From the NCBI RefSeq assembly GCF_914767665.1, contig NC_059502.1:38706812-38770811 (forward strand): a DNA stretch of 64,000 nucleotides, written 5' to 3'. The notes under the pieces are model-generated. The model searched no databases. It worked only from the letters and a program-made list of their open reading frames with translations, and had not been told where the DNA came from. The position numbers and the translations under genes are program-made. Shown here one piece after another: positions 18,774-29,849 of this stretch. Origin of the DNA: Harmonia axyridis. Lineage: Eukaryota; Arthropoda; Insecta; Coleoptera; Coccinellidae. Numbering within the stretch: position 1 is the first letter of the stretch; every line of letters begins with the position of its first letter.

Positions 18774-20012
18774 TCAACTGACATTCGAGAACATAGAACT
18801 TGAGATCAACAACTCACTCTCACTAAGTTGGTTTGAATGTATCAGATATGAATAAATGTTGCTTATATTCTCTATATCCTTTCTGTAGTTCATGGAATTT
18901 TCATGTCGCTTAATGTGAATCATCTCCAGGAAACATCTTTTTCTCATATTCTCCTCGCACTCCAAGACTGTCACCGAATCATAGTCCATTCGATGGTCAA
19001 CTGATCTTACATGTTCTGCCAGTGCACATATCTTTCTAGGATTCTTAATGTCGCTAATATGTTGGGTTATTCTTCTTTTAAGTTGTTGGGATGTTTGTCC
19101 GATATACACCTCATCACAATTTTGACAGGGTATTCTGTATACAACACAGCTTTTCTTTTCAGTTTCTATCCTATCTTTCAAATTACTATAAAGTCTCTTT
19201 AATTTAAATTCAGTTCTAGGTATCACTTTGATATTATCAGTTTTTAATAAGTTTATTAAGGATTTTGTCATTACATTAATCAGTGGAATGGAAGTAAATA
19301 TAATTCTCTGATCTAAATTGGTGGATGCGATTTCATCGTTATTCTGTGGCTGTCCAGAATTCGATGAATTGTGTATCAATTTATTTAAAAGGTTCTTGGG
19401 GTAACCATTCTCAAGCATCAACTGATATAATAGTTTCATATTCTTCTCCTTCAGAGTGGGGTGTGATATTCTTTGTATACGATTCTTCAATCCTGTAACC
19501 ATATTGATTTTTTGTCTCTGAGGGTGGTTGGAAAAATAATGCAAGTATCTACCTGAGCTAGAGGGCTTTCTATACCAATCAAGAATCAGTGTATTGTCAG
19601 GTCTTCTAATGACTAGGGTATCTAGGAAGGGCACACTATTGTTATTTTCTAATTCTATGGTAAATTTTATAGACTCACTCTGTCTGTTGAACCTTTCAAG
19701 AGTGTAAGATGTCTTATCACTGGGAACTGCACAAATGATGTCATCTACATATTTTTTAATAAAAGGCATCTCAAAGGGGATATCTGGATGGATGCCATCT
19801 AGGAGGAAATCCATCACTATCTCTGCGATGGAAGGGCTGAATTTAGACCCCATTGGGGAACCTAGTATTTGGTTGTAAAAATTACCTTGAAAGATGAAAT
19901 AGTTTGAGTTGAAAAGAAATCTGATGATGTTGATGAAGTCTTCCTTTGGTATCGTGGTGTGGCTACTGATGGATTCCCATCTGTGTTGAATTGCAGACAG
20001 AGCTAATTCTAA
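18774..20012 (-). pseudogene. PLE-B RT C-terminal half and GIY-YIG endonuclease
   Basis: The frame is open from the LINE border. It contains the RT motif GSPMGSKFSPSIAE, the box YVDD in KKYVDDIICAV, and VPFLDTLVIRR and DWYRKPSSSGR. The GIY-YIG endonuclease follows, with VVYRIPCQNCDEVYIGQ, LKRRITQH, a Glu in CFLEMIHI, and SMNYRKD. No internal stop is seen in this half. The RT N-terminal half lies beyond the LINE, so the copy is disrupted. Confidence 0.85.
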
Positions 20013-21650
20013 TGATATTTATGGTTTTTCAGTCAGGATTGTGAAAGAGATTATCCAATGTCTGGCACACCCACTTTCAGATCTTATAAATCGTTGTTTT
20101 GAGCAAGGCTACTTTCCTGAAGAACTAAAGGTCGCTAGAGTAATCCCAGTGCATAAAAAGGGCGATCGAGATTCACTTGATAATTACAGACCAATATCGA
20201 TTCTGCCAGCTCTGTCGAAAATCTTCGAGTCACTCCTAAGGAAGAGATTAACAGCATTTCTAGAAGGAAACTCTTTGCTAGACAACCATCAACATGGATT
20301 CAGAAGAGGAAAGTCAACAACTACTGCCCTAGTCCAGATGATCGAGTTCATTACGACTGCACTCGATGAGGAAGATGAGGTAAAAATATCGTGCATGGAT
20401 CTCAGCAAAGCTTTTGACTGTGTGAACCATGATATATTGCTACGCAAGCTCGATAATATAGGTGTCAGGGGCCCCGCATTGAACCTGATAAAATCATATT
20501 TGCAAGATCGGTACCAGGTTGTGGATCTAGAAGGAACAAAGTCCTCGAAAATGAAGATGACCTCAGGTGTGCCCCAGGGATCAATGCTCGGACCAATTTT
20601 ATTCCTCGTATATATTGACGACCTGGTGAGTAATGTTGAAGCTGACAACGAACTTCTCTTTGCCGACGATGCGTCATTCCTTAATAAATCTAAGAATAGG
20701 CATTTACTGGAAGATAGGTCCCGGAGATCAGTACAGGAGGCTATAATCTGGTTCACGGCAAACAACTTGAAAGTGAACACGGATAAAACACAGGAACTTA
20801 TTGTTAGTACAAAACATCACAATACAAAAAGTATCTCCCTGTTAGGGATGAAAATTGATGGGAATTGGTCATGGACGCTACATATTGACGTGCTGTGCGG
20901 AAAATTATCCACGTCAATATTCGCAATAAGAAGAATCCGACATATATTGACCGAAAAAGAAGCGTTACTCACATACCATACTCAATTTCATAGCAGAATG
21001 ACCTACGGCATTATCTTGTGGGGTGCATCACCAGAGGCGGAGAGAGTATTCTTAAAACAAAAGAGAGCACTACGTGCATTGGCGGACGTCGGTCAGATGA
21101 CCAGCTGCAGGCCACTATTTAGAAGATACAATGTACTGACTGTCACAGGTTGTTACATGTTAGAGTGCCTCATGTATATACACAACAACAAACACAATTT
21201 CCTTAAACACTCAGAAGTGCACAACCATAATACACGATTCAAAGAAAAGTACATAACTCCAAAACACAGGCTACAAAAAACACAGAACACTCACGTTTTC
21301 AATGGGATGAGACTTTACAACAATCTTCCCCAGAGAATTACATCACTAGATGGCAAAGCATTCAAAAAAATCATGAAGCATAACCTTACCGAACGCGTAG
21401 TGTACACTTTTGATGAATTATTGTCCTGTCAGTTCTAGTCAATCACTATATTTTTAGAATGATTTATCTATGCTTTTATTTCGTTCTTGAGTATGTGTTT
21501 ATATATGTGTTATAAGTGTAACCATATTGTATTTTTGCATTATTGCAGATTATTTATTTTTACCGAAGAGATCTATTTATGTATGACTTTCCCTGTATGT
21601 TTTTGAGGGTAATAAATGAAATATGAAATATGAAATATGAAAATAATGAA
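20013..21650 (+). mobile_element. 5'-truncated jockey/CR1-like LINE inserted in PLE-B
   Basis: It begins within ORF2 upstream of the RT and ends in about four GAAATAT repeats at 21614-21645. TAATGA-type sequence flanks both edges. Its tail unit differs from the ATT and TGAT tails of its relatives in this window. Confidence 0.85.
20041..21438 (+). CDS. LINE ORF2 fragment: reverse transcriptase (5'-truncated, no stops)
   Basis: The 465-codon frame holds a complete RT: VARVIPVHKKGD, NYRPISILPAL, HGFRRGKST, CMDLSKAFDC, GVPQGSMLGPI and the box FADD (usually YADD). The C-terminal domain ends TFDELLSCQF. The endonuclease and ORF1 are absent because of 5' truncation, so it cannot move by itself. The start given is only the first start-like codon after the border. 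Confidence 0.85.
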   Translation: MKEIIQCLAHPLSDLINRCFEQGYFPEELKVARVIPVHKKGDRDSLDNYRPISILPALSKIFESLLRKRLTAFLEGNSLLDNHQHGFRRGKSTTTALVQMIEFITTALDEEDEVKISCMDLSKAFDCVNHDILLRKLDNIGVRGPALNLIKSYLQDRYQVVDLEGTKSSKMKMTSGVPQGSMLGPILFLVYIDDLVSNVEADNELLFADDASFLNKSKNRHLLEDRSRRSVQEAIIWFTANNLKVNTDKTQELIVSTKHHNTKSISLLGMKIDGNWSWTLHIDVLCGKLSTSIFAIRRIRHILTEKEALLTYHTQFHSRMTYGIILWGASPEAERVFLKQKRALRALADVGQMTSCRPLFRRYNVLTVTGCYMLECLMYIHNNKHNFLKHSEVHNHNTRFKEKYITPKHRLQKTQNTHVFNGMRLYNNLPQRITSLDGKAFKKIMKHNLTERVVYTFDELLSCQF

Positions 21651-22322
21651 ATATTGGTAAAGAGGGACACTACATCAAGGCTGATGAGGACATAATCTTC
21701 TGGCAGTTGGAATTCACTAATGAAGGTGGAAAAAGAGAAAGAATCTTCTACGTAATATCTGCCTCTAGAAACACTTAAATAACTTGAAATTATTTCAGAT
21801 ATATAACCTGATATCTTAGATGTTGGTGTATTCAAAGAGGAGATGATGGGTCTGAGGGAGAGAACAGGTTTATGGACTTTAGGTAGTCCATAAAATCTTG
21901 CAGGAATGGAGTTATAACTGTACAAGGATTTTCCTTGCATTTGGGAAATATGACCACTTGTTACCAATTTTTTAATCAATGTGTTACCTTTAGTTTGTAT
22001 AGTAGTTGTTGGGTCTCTAGGTAGTCTTCTGTAATAGTCAAGATCATTGAGAATTCCATTAGATAGTTCTATGTATTGTGACTTGTCCATAATAACTGTT
22101 ACGTTTCCTTTGTCTGATTGTAATACCTGTAAGTCTGGATGTTCTTTGAGATATCTTTTACAATTATAAAATTCTCTCTGTACTACATTTCTGACAACTT
22201 TATTAGGTTTAATATCATTAGTTATAATGTTGGTGGCCATGGCGCGTTTTATGTTCTTGGCATCAGGAGATAAGGAGTCATTGAGGTTGATAACATTCTC
22301 AACATCAGATAAAAGTTTCGGA
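21650..22322 (-). pseudogene. PLE-B RT N-terminal half
   Basis: The minus-strand frame has VLQSDKGNVTVIMDKSQYIEL, RFYGLPKVHKP, LRPIISSLNTPTSK and LISLDVVSLFTNI, matching residues from about 245 to 420 of the intact family A protein. It is interrupted right after FTNIS by the LINE. Upstream it is cut by (TA)n at 22323, so the N-terminal domain is lost. Confidence 0.82.
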
Positions 22323-22349
22323 ATATATATATATATATCAACAATTTTA

Positions 22350-22430
<81 letters not shown>
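22323..22430. repeat. (TA)n with inverted PLE terminal motif
   Basis: Two TA runs surround CAACAATTTTAATTT (22339-22353), the reverse complement of the PLE terminal motif. The longer run (22353-22430) directly precedes the tandem Gypsy element. Confidence 0.9.
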
Positions 22431-22434
<4 letters not shown>

Positions 22435-22840
22435 GGGTTTTTATATCGTTGTCTAGGGGTTTATATATAAAGGCCGCCGGAACTTAACTATTATTTATTT
22501 ACACTTTGTACAATCTTCGTCAATTGAATGTACAGCCACTGAACTTTCGTCTATTGTCTATCGAAGCTATTTTATTCCGTCTAACTGTTAATAGTCTAAT
22601 TATCGAATTATTCGCGTTGATCCGTCTATATCTAACTTCGAATTATCTTACTCGCTGCGTCTACTATTTTACGTCGAACTCTATGCGTCTGTCACGTCGA
22701 ATTCTTTCACCTTTTCCCCTTACGTCCTCCTATATCGATAAATCTGCATAGGGCAACCTTTTAGGGTCGATCGTGTAGTTCTCGTTTCATAAAGTCAGTA
22801 GCGTATCATTCAGTCGGGTGTTAAGAATTTGGATCCCACA
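22431..22840 (-). repeat. LTR 1 (3'-most on coding strand)
   Basis: On the minus strand it starts TGTGGGATCC and ends AACCCTACA. It includes a TATATA-containing stretch and AATAAA-like GTAAATAAATAATAG near the 3' part. It abuts (TA)n on the low-coordinate side. Confidence 0.95.
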
Positions 22841-22850
22841 CTCGGCCATC

Positions 22851-23990
22851 CTACTGAGAATCCGACTCGGATTCATATTGTATCCAAGGCTTCATATACT
22901 CTGAACAAGTCGATGTCCCAATGGGTCCTTCGTGGTTTCCTATCTTAACTACGTCATATCTATCATTTCTCTTCACTTTGATCACTTCGTATGGTCCTAA
23001 AAATTTCTTATGCACTTTTAATCCTACACCAAATTGGGTTCTTTTAATCGCAACTAGGTCACCTTCTTTGTAAACAACGGCTTTCTTTCTTTTTGCATTA
23101 AAATTTTTACGATTTTCATCTTGGAGTTTCATCAAGTGCTTTTTACACTCTTCTCTCAAATTTTCTCTGGCTTCGTCAAATTGTTTCTTCGCTTCTTCTT
23201 CTATGAGTTCTGTTAACATTATATCCTCCTTTCTTCTCATCTTGGTTCCTATCAATACTTCAAAAGGGGTTGTTTTAATACTCCGCTGGAACGTCGAATT
23301 GAGTGCTCTCTGGACTCTGTCGATAAACTTGTACCACTTAGTTGGATCTTCTAGACTAAGCTTTGTAAGAACTGGGATGATTGTTCGATTTATTCTCTCC
23401 ACTTGTCCATTACCTCTAGGTACACCCGTTGTAATCGTCACGTGCTGAATCCCTTCCTCACTACAGTAATCTTCAAACTCTTTTGCAGTAAATGCTGTAC
23501 CTTTATCTGTAATTATCCTACTCGGGTTACCGAAAGTTTTTTGCTGCTTGACTAGGCAACTGATGGTTTCTTTAGCGGTTGTAGATTTTGTAGGGTAAAT
23601 CCATGTGAATTTGGTGAAGTCATCTATTAACACTAAAATGTACTGATAATTTTTATTCGTCGATGGTATGGGACCTAAATGATCAGCATGGTAAGTATGT
23701 AAAGGGCCTTCTAACTTAGAAATCGGATGAAGTAATCCTTCTTTTTTTCCTTCCTTCCTGTTGCCTAAAATACAAGGTATACAATTAGCTATAACCGTTT
23801 GAATTTTATCTTTCAACCTGGGTATAAAATATTCACTTTCAATTAATTCTTCTGTCTTTTTAACGGCAAAATGTCCTTCTTCGTGTGCCTTTTTAATAAT
23901 CTCTGTCTGCATGGCTCTCGGTATGACTAAAAGTTCTTTACCATTCATATATTTATATACTATATATATATTTAGTGAAATAATTCTCAT
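22851..23990 (-). pseudogene. pol: Integrase, tandem Gypsy unit A
   Basis: The 379-codon frame carries an HHCC zinc-binding module (HEEGHFAVKK, then CIPCILGN) and a D,D-35-E core with HADHLGPI, TDKGTAFT and VERINRT. A basic C-terminal region follows (KEGDLVAIKRTQFG, KKFLGPYEVIKVKRNDRY). It overlaps the end of the RNase H frame by 38 bases in another frame, at a short TATATATA run (about 23960-23972), so the two are separated by a frameshift. The first 14 or so codons are TA-derived and probably not native. The domain itself looks intact. Confidence 0.85.
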
Positions 23991-24333
23991 GTTCTTCTTT
24001 TGCTTCTAATAATTTTTTGATGGTCGCAATGTTCTCGTCTTTTCCTTGAGCTATTCTTACTCTCTCTAATAATCCATCTTCTTCAGTCATCAACATCACA
24101 ATGGGGTAACGGCTAAGTGCATCAACATGAGACATTCTACTTCCTCGTCTATGTTCAATTTCGTAATCATACTCTTCTAGCAAAAGAGCCCATCTCGCCA
24201 CTCCTGTAGTCAAGTCTTTCTTCTGCATAGTTTTTTGGAATGCTGCGCAGTCAGTCACTATTTTAATTTTCATTCCTAGTATGTAAGTCCTAAATTTCTT
24301 AACAGCTGTTATCACTGCGAGGACTTCTAATTC
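23953..24333 (-). pseudogene. pol: RNase H end and linker, unit A (after in-frame TAG)
   Basis: This is the in-frame continuation of the PR-RT ORF beyond a TAG at 24336-24334. It reads ELEVLAVITAVKKFRTYI, then KIVTDCAAFQ (RNase H Asp) and SHVDALSRYP (last Asp), then a linker up to the TATATA frameshift. The TAG replaces what should be a Tyr codon in the usual KYS-x-ELE motif. The same stop is in unit B. Confidence 0.82.
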
Positions 24334-25890
24334 CTACGAGCTGTATTTTTCTTCAGCGGGGGTCGTCTTCTTACTCAAAAAATATACAGGATGCAGTTTA
24401 GAGTCAATTCTTGACCTTTGCATGAGACATGCACCATATCCATGCTTACTTGCATCAGTATGTAACTCCGTTGGTAGATTTCTCTGAAAAATGTGCAACA
24501 CTGGATAGCAAGTAAGTAGATCTTTCAATTCTTGAAAAGATTTTCTTTGTGCTTCTTCAAATTTAAATGGCATGTCTTTTCTCAGCATATCACTCAATGG
24601 TTTTGCAATTATAGAATAAGATGGTATAAATTTCCTGAAATATCCAGTCAACCCAAGAAAAGATTGGAGTTGTTTCTCAGTTGTAGGTTCTGGAAATCGT
24701 TTGATCGCTACCGTTTTTTCTTCTGACGGTTGTATTTTACCATCTTCTATAAGGTATCCCAAGAACTGTACTTTTTCCTTCAAAAATTGACACTTCTTTT
24801 TCTTTATAATTAAACCGTAATCACGTGCAACATCTAAAACTATTCTCAATCTTTCTATTCCTTCATCTATCGTAGTACTAGGAATAATGAGATCGTCCAA
24901 ATAAAATATCACAATACCTTGTGTTGCTAGCTTTCTGTATATGTGATTTATAAATCGTTGAAAAACAGGTGGACTGTTTGACAAACCGAACGGACATTTA
25001 AGAAATTCATACTGTCCATTATGGGTAACAAAAGAAGTATATTTGACGCTGCTCTCTTCTACATCTACATGAAAAAATCCATTCTTCAAATCGATCGTCG
25101 AAAAAATCTTTGCACCTTCTAACTTATCTAATACATCTTCTATCAAAGGTAAAGGGAATCTATCCTTTATGGTATTTTTGTTCAGCTTTCTGTAGTCACA
25201 GCATAATCTCATGGTACCATCTTTTTTATGTACAAGTACTATCGGGCTGGCAAAATCTGATGAACTTTCCCTGATGATTCCTTCTTTCAACCATTCTTCA
25301 AGTTGTTTTTCTACTTGTTCCTTTTCCGGTTGTGATAATCTTCGAGGTCCTTGGTATATTGGTTCTTCATCTTTGAGTATGATTTTCATCTTTATGTCAG
25401 TTGACTTCGTCTTTTCTGGTTTATAATCTTCAATAATGTGTTTAACTAACTGTCTGTGTTTTTCGTCGTTTATGTGATTCAAATCAATTTCATCATCTAT
25501 TTTCTCGTCTACTCTAATACTCATCAAGAAGTTATCTACTTTTTTGTGTACAATTATTCCATCTTCTCTTATGTTTACTTCTGCCTGTTTCAACAAATTA
25601 CTTCCAACTATAACTTGGAAGTCAGAAGTCTCTTCGGGTATAATATAAAACAGTATATTAAATTCTTCACCGTCTATATTAACATTTTTTCTGATGGAAC
25701 CTATTGTTTCAACTCGATTTGCCCCTATCCCTTTGATTACATTCGTATCCTTTGAAATTGGATCTTCGCTAAAATACAATTCGTAAACGTCTTGTCTAAT
25801 GGCGCTTATATCACTGCCGGTATCACATAATGCTACTAATTTAATTTCGTCAAACGTCAATGTTATTGCATTTCGCGGTACTATATTCAT
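24334..25890 (-). pseudogene. pol: Protease, RT and start of RNase H, unit A
   Basis: Residues near 30 show the retropepsin motif LCDTGSDISAI. RT follows with FASPIVLVHKKDG, LCCDYRKLN, STIDLKNGFFH, CPFGLSNSPPVFQ and the box YLDD. The tether FLGLTGYFRKFIP is next, and RNase H opens with HTDASKHGYGACL. The frame stops at TAG within RNase H. Upstream it is in frame with the gag zinc-knuckle ORF across a single TGA (25926-25924), with no other stop between. The listed ATG at 25890 may therefore be internal and expression could depend on readthrough. Confidence 0.87.
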
Positions 25891-25923
25891 AGTATTTACC
25901 TTTTTAGAAGTTTGAGTCTGTTG

Positions 25924-26421
25924 TCAAATTTTGTCAGGACAGTTCGATGATAAATGACCAAATTTCTTACAACTGAAACATTTCACGCCTCTACTTCTGT
26001 CTGGACACTCTTTGGATTTATGACCGTGGGTTCCGCAATTATAACAAAGTTCTTGCTTTTCATTCCTATTCTGATAACTGATTTTTTCTCTATATACCTT
26101 CTTAAATTCATTTTTTCCCTCATGTCTCATACCGTCTCTTTTGATCTTGAAAGGTTTAATATCTCTTACAGGTTGTTTCTTGGAAATAGTTTCATAGAGT
26201 TTCACTTTTTCTTTGAATTCTTGAAATTTTCTGGCACCATACAATATAACTTTATTTGATGATTCGTCTTGTATCCCGTCTATGATGTATTGAATGATAA
26301 CTTCATCTTCTATATTAGCTCGACTAGCTATTTCCCTCATGATCAATACATATTCTTGAACATTTTCGTCATGTCTTTTCCTTCTAAACATCAAAATTTT
26401 ATGTATTTGTGCGCTGTTCAC
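25924..26421 (-). pseudogene. gag: Gag C-terminal part with CCHC knuckles, unit A
   Basis: It contains the end of a Gypsy-type capsid (RRKRHDENVQEYVLIMREIA) and a basic region. Two zinc knuckles follow: CYNCGTHGHKSKEC and CFSCKKFGHLSSNC. It ends at TGA after PDKI, directly followed in frame by the protease region. It is out of frame with the upstream gag ORF by a slip in an AGAAG-repeat stretch at about 26450. Confidence 0.85.
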
Positions 26422-26428
26422 CTTGACT

Positions 26429-27178
26429 TCAAACTCCTGAATCTTCTCTTCTCTTCAAAATACTCCAAGTTCTAATACCTTTTTGAGACTGTATAAATAG
26501 TTTAGCGAGACCTTTCAAAGATTTCTTTGCGAATATTAACTTTTGCAAGTCATTCCATCCCGTCACTTCTGCAATTTCTTCGAAATCCTCGATCCACTTT
26601 TCTATTGGATAATCTTCTTTTCCGTCAAATGACCTAATACTATCTTCTACGTCTCGAAAAGTCAATGAAAAACTCTCTTTTTCCATAATTTTTCGTCTAT
26701 TGAATTTGTCATGTCTTGAGGAATATTTTTCTACGTCACTGTTTTCATTCTCGTCGTCAGTGTTTTCCGTCTCGTCGTCAGTGTTTTCCGTCTCGTCGTC
26801 ATTTTCGTCATCTCTCTCCGATTCATCATTTTGTTCAAAGCCATATTCGAATTTTGTTAAAAATGAGCATATACGATCGATAATTACGTCATCGGTTCCA
26901 CTATAATCCAAGCCAAGCATATTGGAAACGGTTATCAGGTCTGGGAGTTTGAGTTGTTTATAAACGTCTTGTACTTTGGTTAAGTGTTCGTCTGAGTTTT
27001 TGTCCCATCCAAAACCCGAAAATTTACGTAGCGCTCTACGGACCTTTCGCGGTTCGCCTTCATCACCGAAACAAATAAAATGCAATGCTTTGACAGCAGA
27101 TAATTTCGCAGTGGATATTTGATTTTCAATTATTGTTTTATCGCCTAAAGTTGACATTTTTAATAGTATATTACTCAA
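26429..27178 (-). pseudogene. gag: Gag N-terminal part, unit A
   Basis: 249 codons from the ATG at 27178 (the second ATG, codon 8, is also plausible). It has an N-terminal helical domain, an acidic stretch with repeated D-E-T-E-N-T near 125-150, and the start of the capsid region (EKWIEDFEEIAEVTGW, KLIFAKKSLKG). It runs out of frame after SILKRR. It presumably encodes virus-like-particle capsid. Confidence 0.8.
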
Positions 27179-27732
27179 TCAATATTCAATGAAATACTGA
27201 AAATTCAAATGAACGAAAACAGCCAAATTAAAACAGAAAACTCTAAAATCAATACTAATTCGATTATGCTATCTCAACTTAAAATTATCAAAAATTCGAA
27301 CTAATAGCGAACGTTAAATGGCTGTATATTCTCACAAAATAAATCAAATCAATAATCACAAATATCAACAATGTTCAAATGCAATTTCAAAATTCAAAAA
27401 TGTTAAAAAATAAATATAAAGTCTCTTCTTTGGTCGTCTTCTTCAACAAGCCTCGCAATATGGAAATTGGAAAGATAAACGTCCTACCTTGAAAGTCTGC
27501 ATACAATTTTACCATTCATCCTCTGATTACTTCGGAAAATTGATCTCGTTTCGGTCCTTTCGTCTACTGGATCAAAACTCACTCGTCTACACCTTCGGTA
27601 CTGGCTTCTTCCGTATTCCCAATTGTTGATTGACTCACTGGCAATTTTCCCTCTTCCCAAATTCTGGACACTTCTACGTCGATTTCGATGTCTTCTCCAA
27701 ATGATTCTTCAAAATATTTGGTTCTCTTCCTC

Positions 27733-27943
27733 TATCCCGGACAATGTAGGGGTTCACTTCTTTTATCTCGGACAATGAAGGGGTTTTCCACTTTTATCCC
27801 GTCGATGAAGATGTTTTTCACAATCCCGGACAATGTAGATAGGGCTTCCTTCTTCTTCGATCCCGGACGATGTAGGGGTTTTTCACTTCTATCCCGGACG
27901 AGGTAGGGGTACTTCTTCTTCTTGGATCCCGGACAGGCCCCCA
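27733..27943 (-). repeat. Array of primer-binding-site-like units in the leader, unit A
   Basis: The segment next to the 5' LTR holds about seven units starting near 27733, 27763, 27796, 27822, 27859, 27890 and 27925. On the coding strand most read CCCCTACAT followed by a pyrimidine and GTCCGGGAT. This joins an LTR-end-like CCCTACA to the 3' half of the primer binding site. The LTR-proximal unit is the true site; one unit (27796) is strongly degenerate. Confidence 0.75.
27926..27943 (-). promoter_or_regulatory. Primer binding site (tRNA-Pro-like), unit A
   Basis: TGGGGGCCTGTCCGGGAT lies three bases after the 5' LTR on the minus strand. It differs from the standard tRNA-Pro complement only by CT in place of TC in the middle (16 of 18). 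Confidence 0.7.
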
Positions 27944-27946
27944 AAA

Positions 27947-28356
27947 TGTAGGGTTTTTATATCGTTGTCTAGGGGTTTATATATAAAGGCCGCCGGAACT
28001 TAACTATTATTTATTTACACTTTGTACAATCTTCGTCAATTGAATGTACAGCCACTGAACTTTCGTCTATTGTCTATCGAAGCTATTTTATTCCGTCTAA
28101 CTGTTAATAGTCTAATTATCGAATTATTCGCGTTGATCCGTCTATATCTAACTTCGAATTATCTTACTCGCTGCGTCTACTATTTTACGTCGAACTCTAT
28201 GCGTCTGTCACGTCGAATTCTTTCACCTTTTCCCCTTACGTCCTCCTATATCGATAAATCTGCATAGGGCAACCTTTTAGGGTCGATCGTGTAGTTCTCG
28301 TTTCATAAAGTCAGTAGCGTATCATTCAGTCGGGTGTTAAGAATTTGGATCCCACA
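27947..28356 (-). repeat. LTR 2 (shared central LTR)
   Basis: The same 410-bp sequence serves as 5' LTR of unit A and 3' LTR of unit B. Confidence 0.95.
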
Positions 28357-28366
28357 CTCGGCCATC

Positions 28367-29506
28367 CTACTGAGAATCCGACTCGGATTCATATTGTATC
28401 CAAGGCTTCATATACTCTGAACAAGTCGATGTCCCAATGGGTCCTTCGTGGTTTCCTATCTTAACTACGTCATATCTATCATTTCTCTTCACTTTGATCA
28501 CTTCGTATGGTCCTAAAAATTTCTTATGCACTTTTAATCCTACACCAAATTGGGTTCTTTTAATCGCAACTAGGTCACCTTCTTTGTAAACAACGGCTTT
28601 CTTTCTTTTTGCATTAAAATTTTTACGATTTTCATCTTGGAGTTTCATCAAGTGCTTTTTACACTCTTCTCTCAAATTTTCTCTGGCTTCGTCAAATTGT
28701 TTCTTCGCTTCTTCTTCTATGAGTTCTGTTAACATTATATCCTCCTTTCTTCTCATCTTGGTTCCTATCAATACTTCAAAAGGGGTTGTTTTAATACTCC
28801 GCTGGAACGTCGAATTGAGTGCTCTCTGGACTCTGTCGATAAACTTGTACCACTTAGTTGGATCTTCTAGACTAAGCTTTGTAAGAACTGGGATGATTGT
28901 TCGATTTATTCTCTCCACTTGTCCATTACCTCTAGGTACACCCGTTGTAATCGTCACGTGCTGAATCCCTTCCTCACTACAGTAATCTTCAAACTCTTTT
29001 GCAGTAAATGCTGTACCTTTATCTGTAATTATCCTACTCGGGTTACCGAAAGTTTTTTGCTGCTTGACTAGGCAACTGATGGTTTCTTTAGCGGTTGTAG
29101 ATTTTGTAGGGTAAATCCATGTGAATTTGGTGAAGTCATCTATTAACACTAAAATGTACTGATAATTTTTATTCGTCGATGGTATGGGACCTAAATGATC
29201 AGCATGGTAAGTATGTAAAGGGCCTTCTAACTTAGAAATCGGATGAAGTAATCCTTCTTTTTTTCCTTCCTTCCTGTTGCCTAAAATACAAGGTATACAA
29301 TTAGCTATAACCGTTTGAATTTTATCTTTCAACCTGGGTATAAAATATTCACTTTCAATTAATTCTTCTGTCTTTTTAACGGCAAAATGTCCTTCTTCGT
29401 GTGCCTTTTTAATAATCTCTGTCTGCATGGCTCTCGGTATGACTAAAAGTTCTTTACCATTCATATATTTATATACTATATATATATTTAGTGAAATAAT
29501 TCTCAT
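28367..29506 (-). pseudogene. pol: Integrase, tandem Gypsy unit B
   Basis: Its translation is identical to unit A (22851-23990), including the HHCC module, the D,D-35-E residues and the TATATA-associated frame break upstream. Confidence 0.85.
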
Positions 29507-29849
29507 GTTCTTCTTTTGCTTCTAATAATTTTTTGATGGTCGCAATGTTCTCGTCTTTTCCTTGAGCTATTCTTACTCTCTCTAATAATCCATCTTCTTC
29601 AGTCATCAACATCACAATGGGGTAACGGCTAAGTGCATCAACATGAGACATTCTACTTCCTCGTCTATGTTCAATTTCGTAATCATACTCTTCTAGCAAA
29701 AGAGCCCATCTCGCCACTCCTGTAGTCAAGTCTTTCTTCTGCATAGTTTTTTGGAATGCTGCGCAGTCAGTCACTATTTTAATTTTCATTCCTAGTATGT
29801 AAGTCCTAAATTTCTTAACAGCTGTTATCACTGCGAGGACTTCTAATTC
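29469..29849 (-). pseudogene. pol: RNase H end and linker, unit B (after in-frame TAG)
   Basis: Same as unit A, with the same TAG immediately upstream. The shared lesion shows that the stop predates duplication or was present in a common source. Confidence 0.82.

Larger units (their letters stand above)
18345..22322 (-). mobile_element. Penelope-like element, family B, split by a LINE
   Basis: The minus-strand PLE is truncated at its 5' side at a (TA)n run (22323) and is divided by a plus-strand LINE (about 20013-21650). Both halves align with the intact family A PLE protein but are clearly a different family. The 3' region keeps the hammerhead-like motif. Flanking TAATGA on both sides of the LINE is a probable target duplication. 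Confidence 0.88.
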
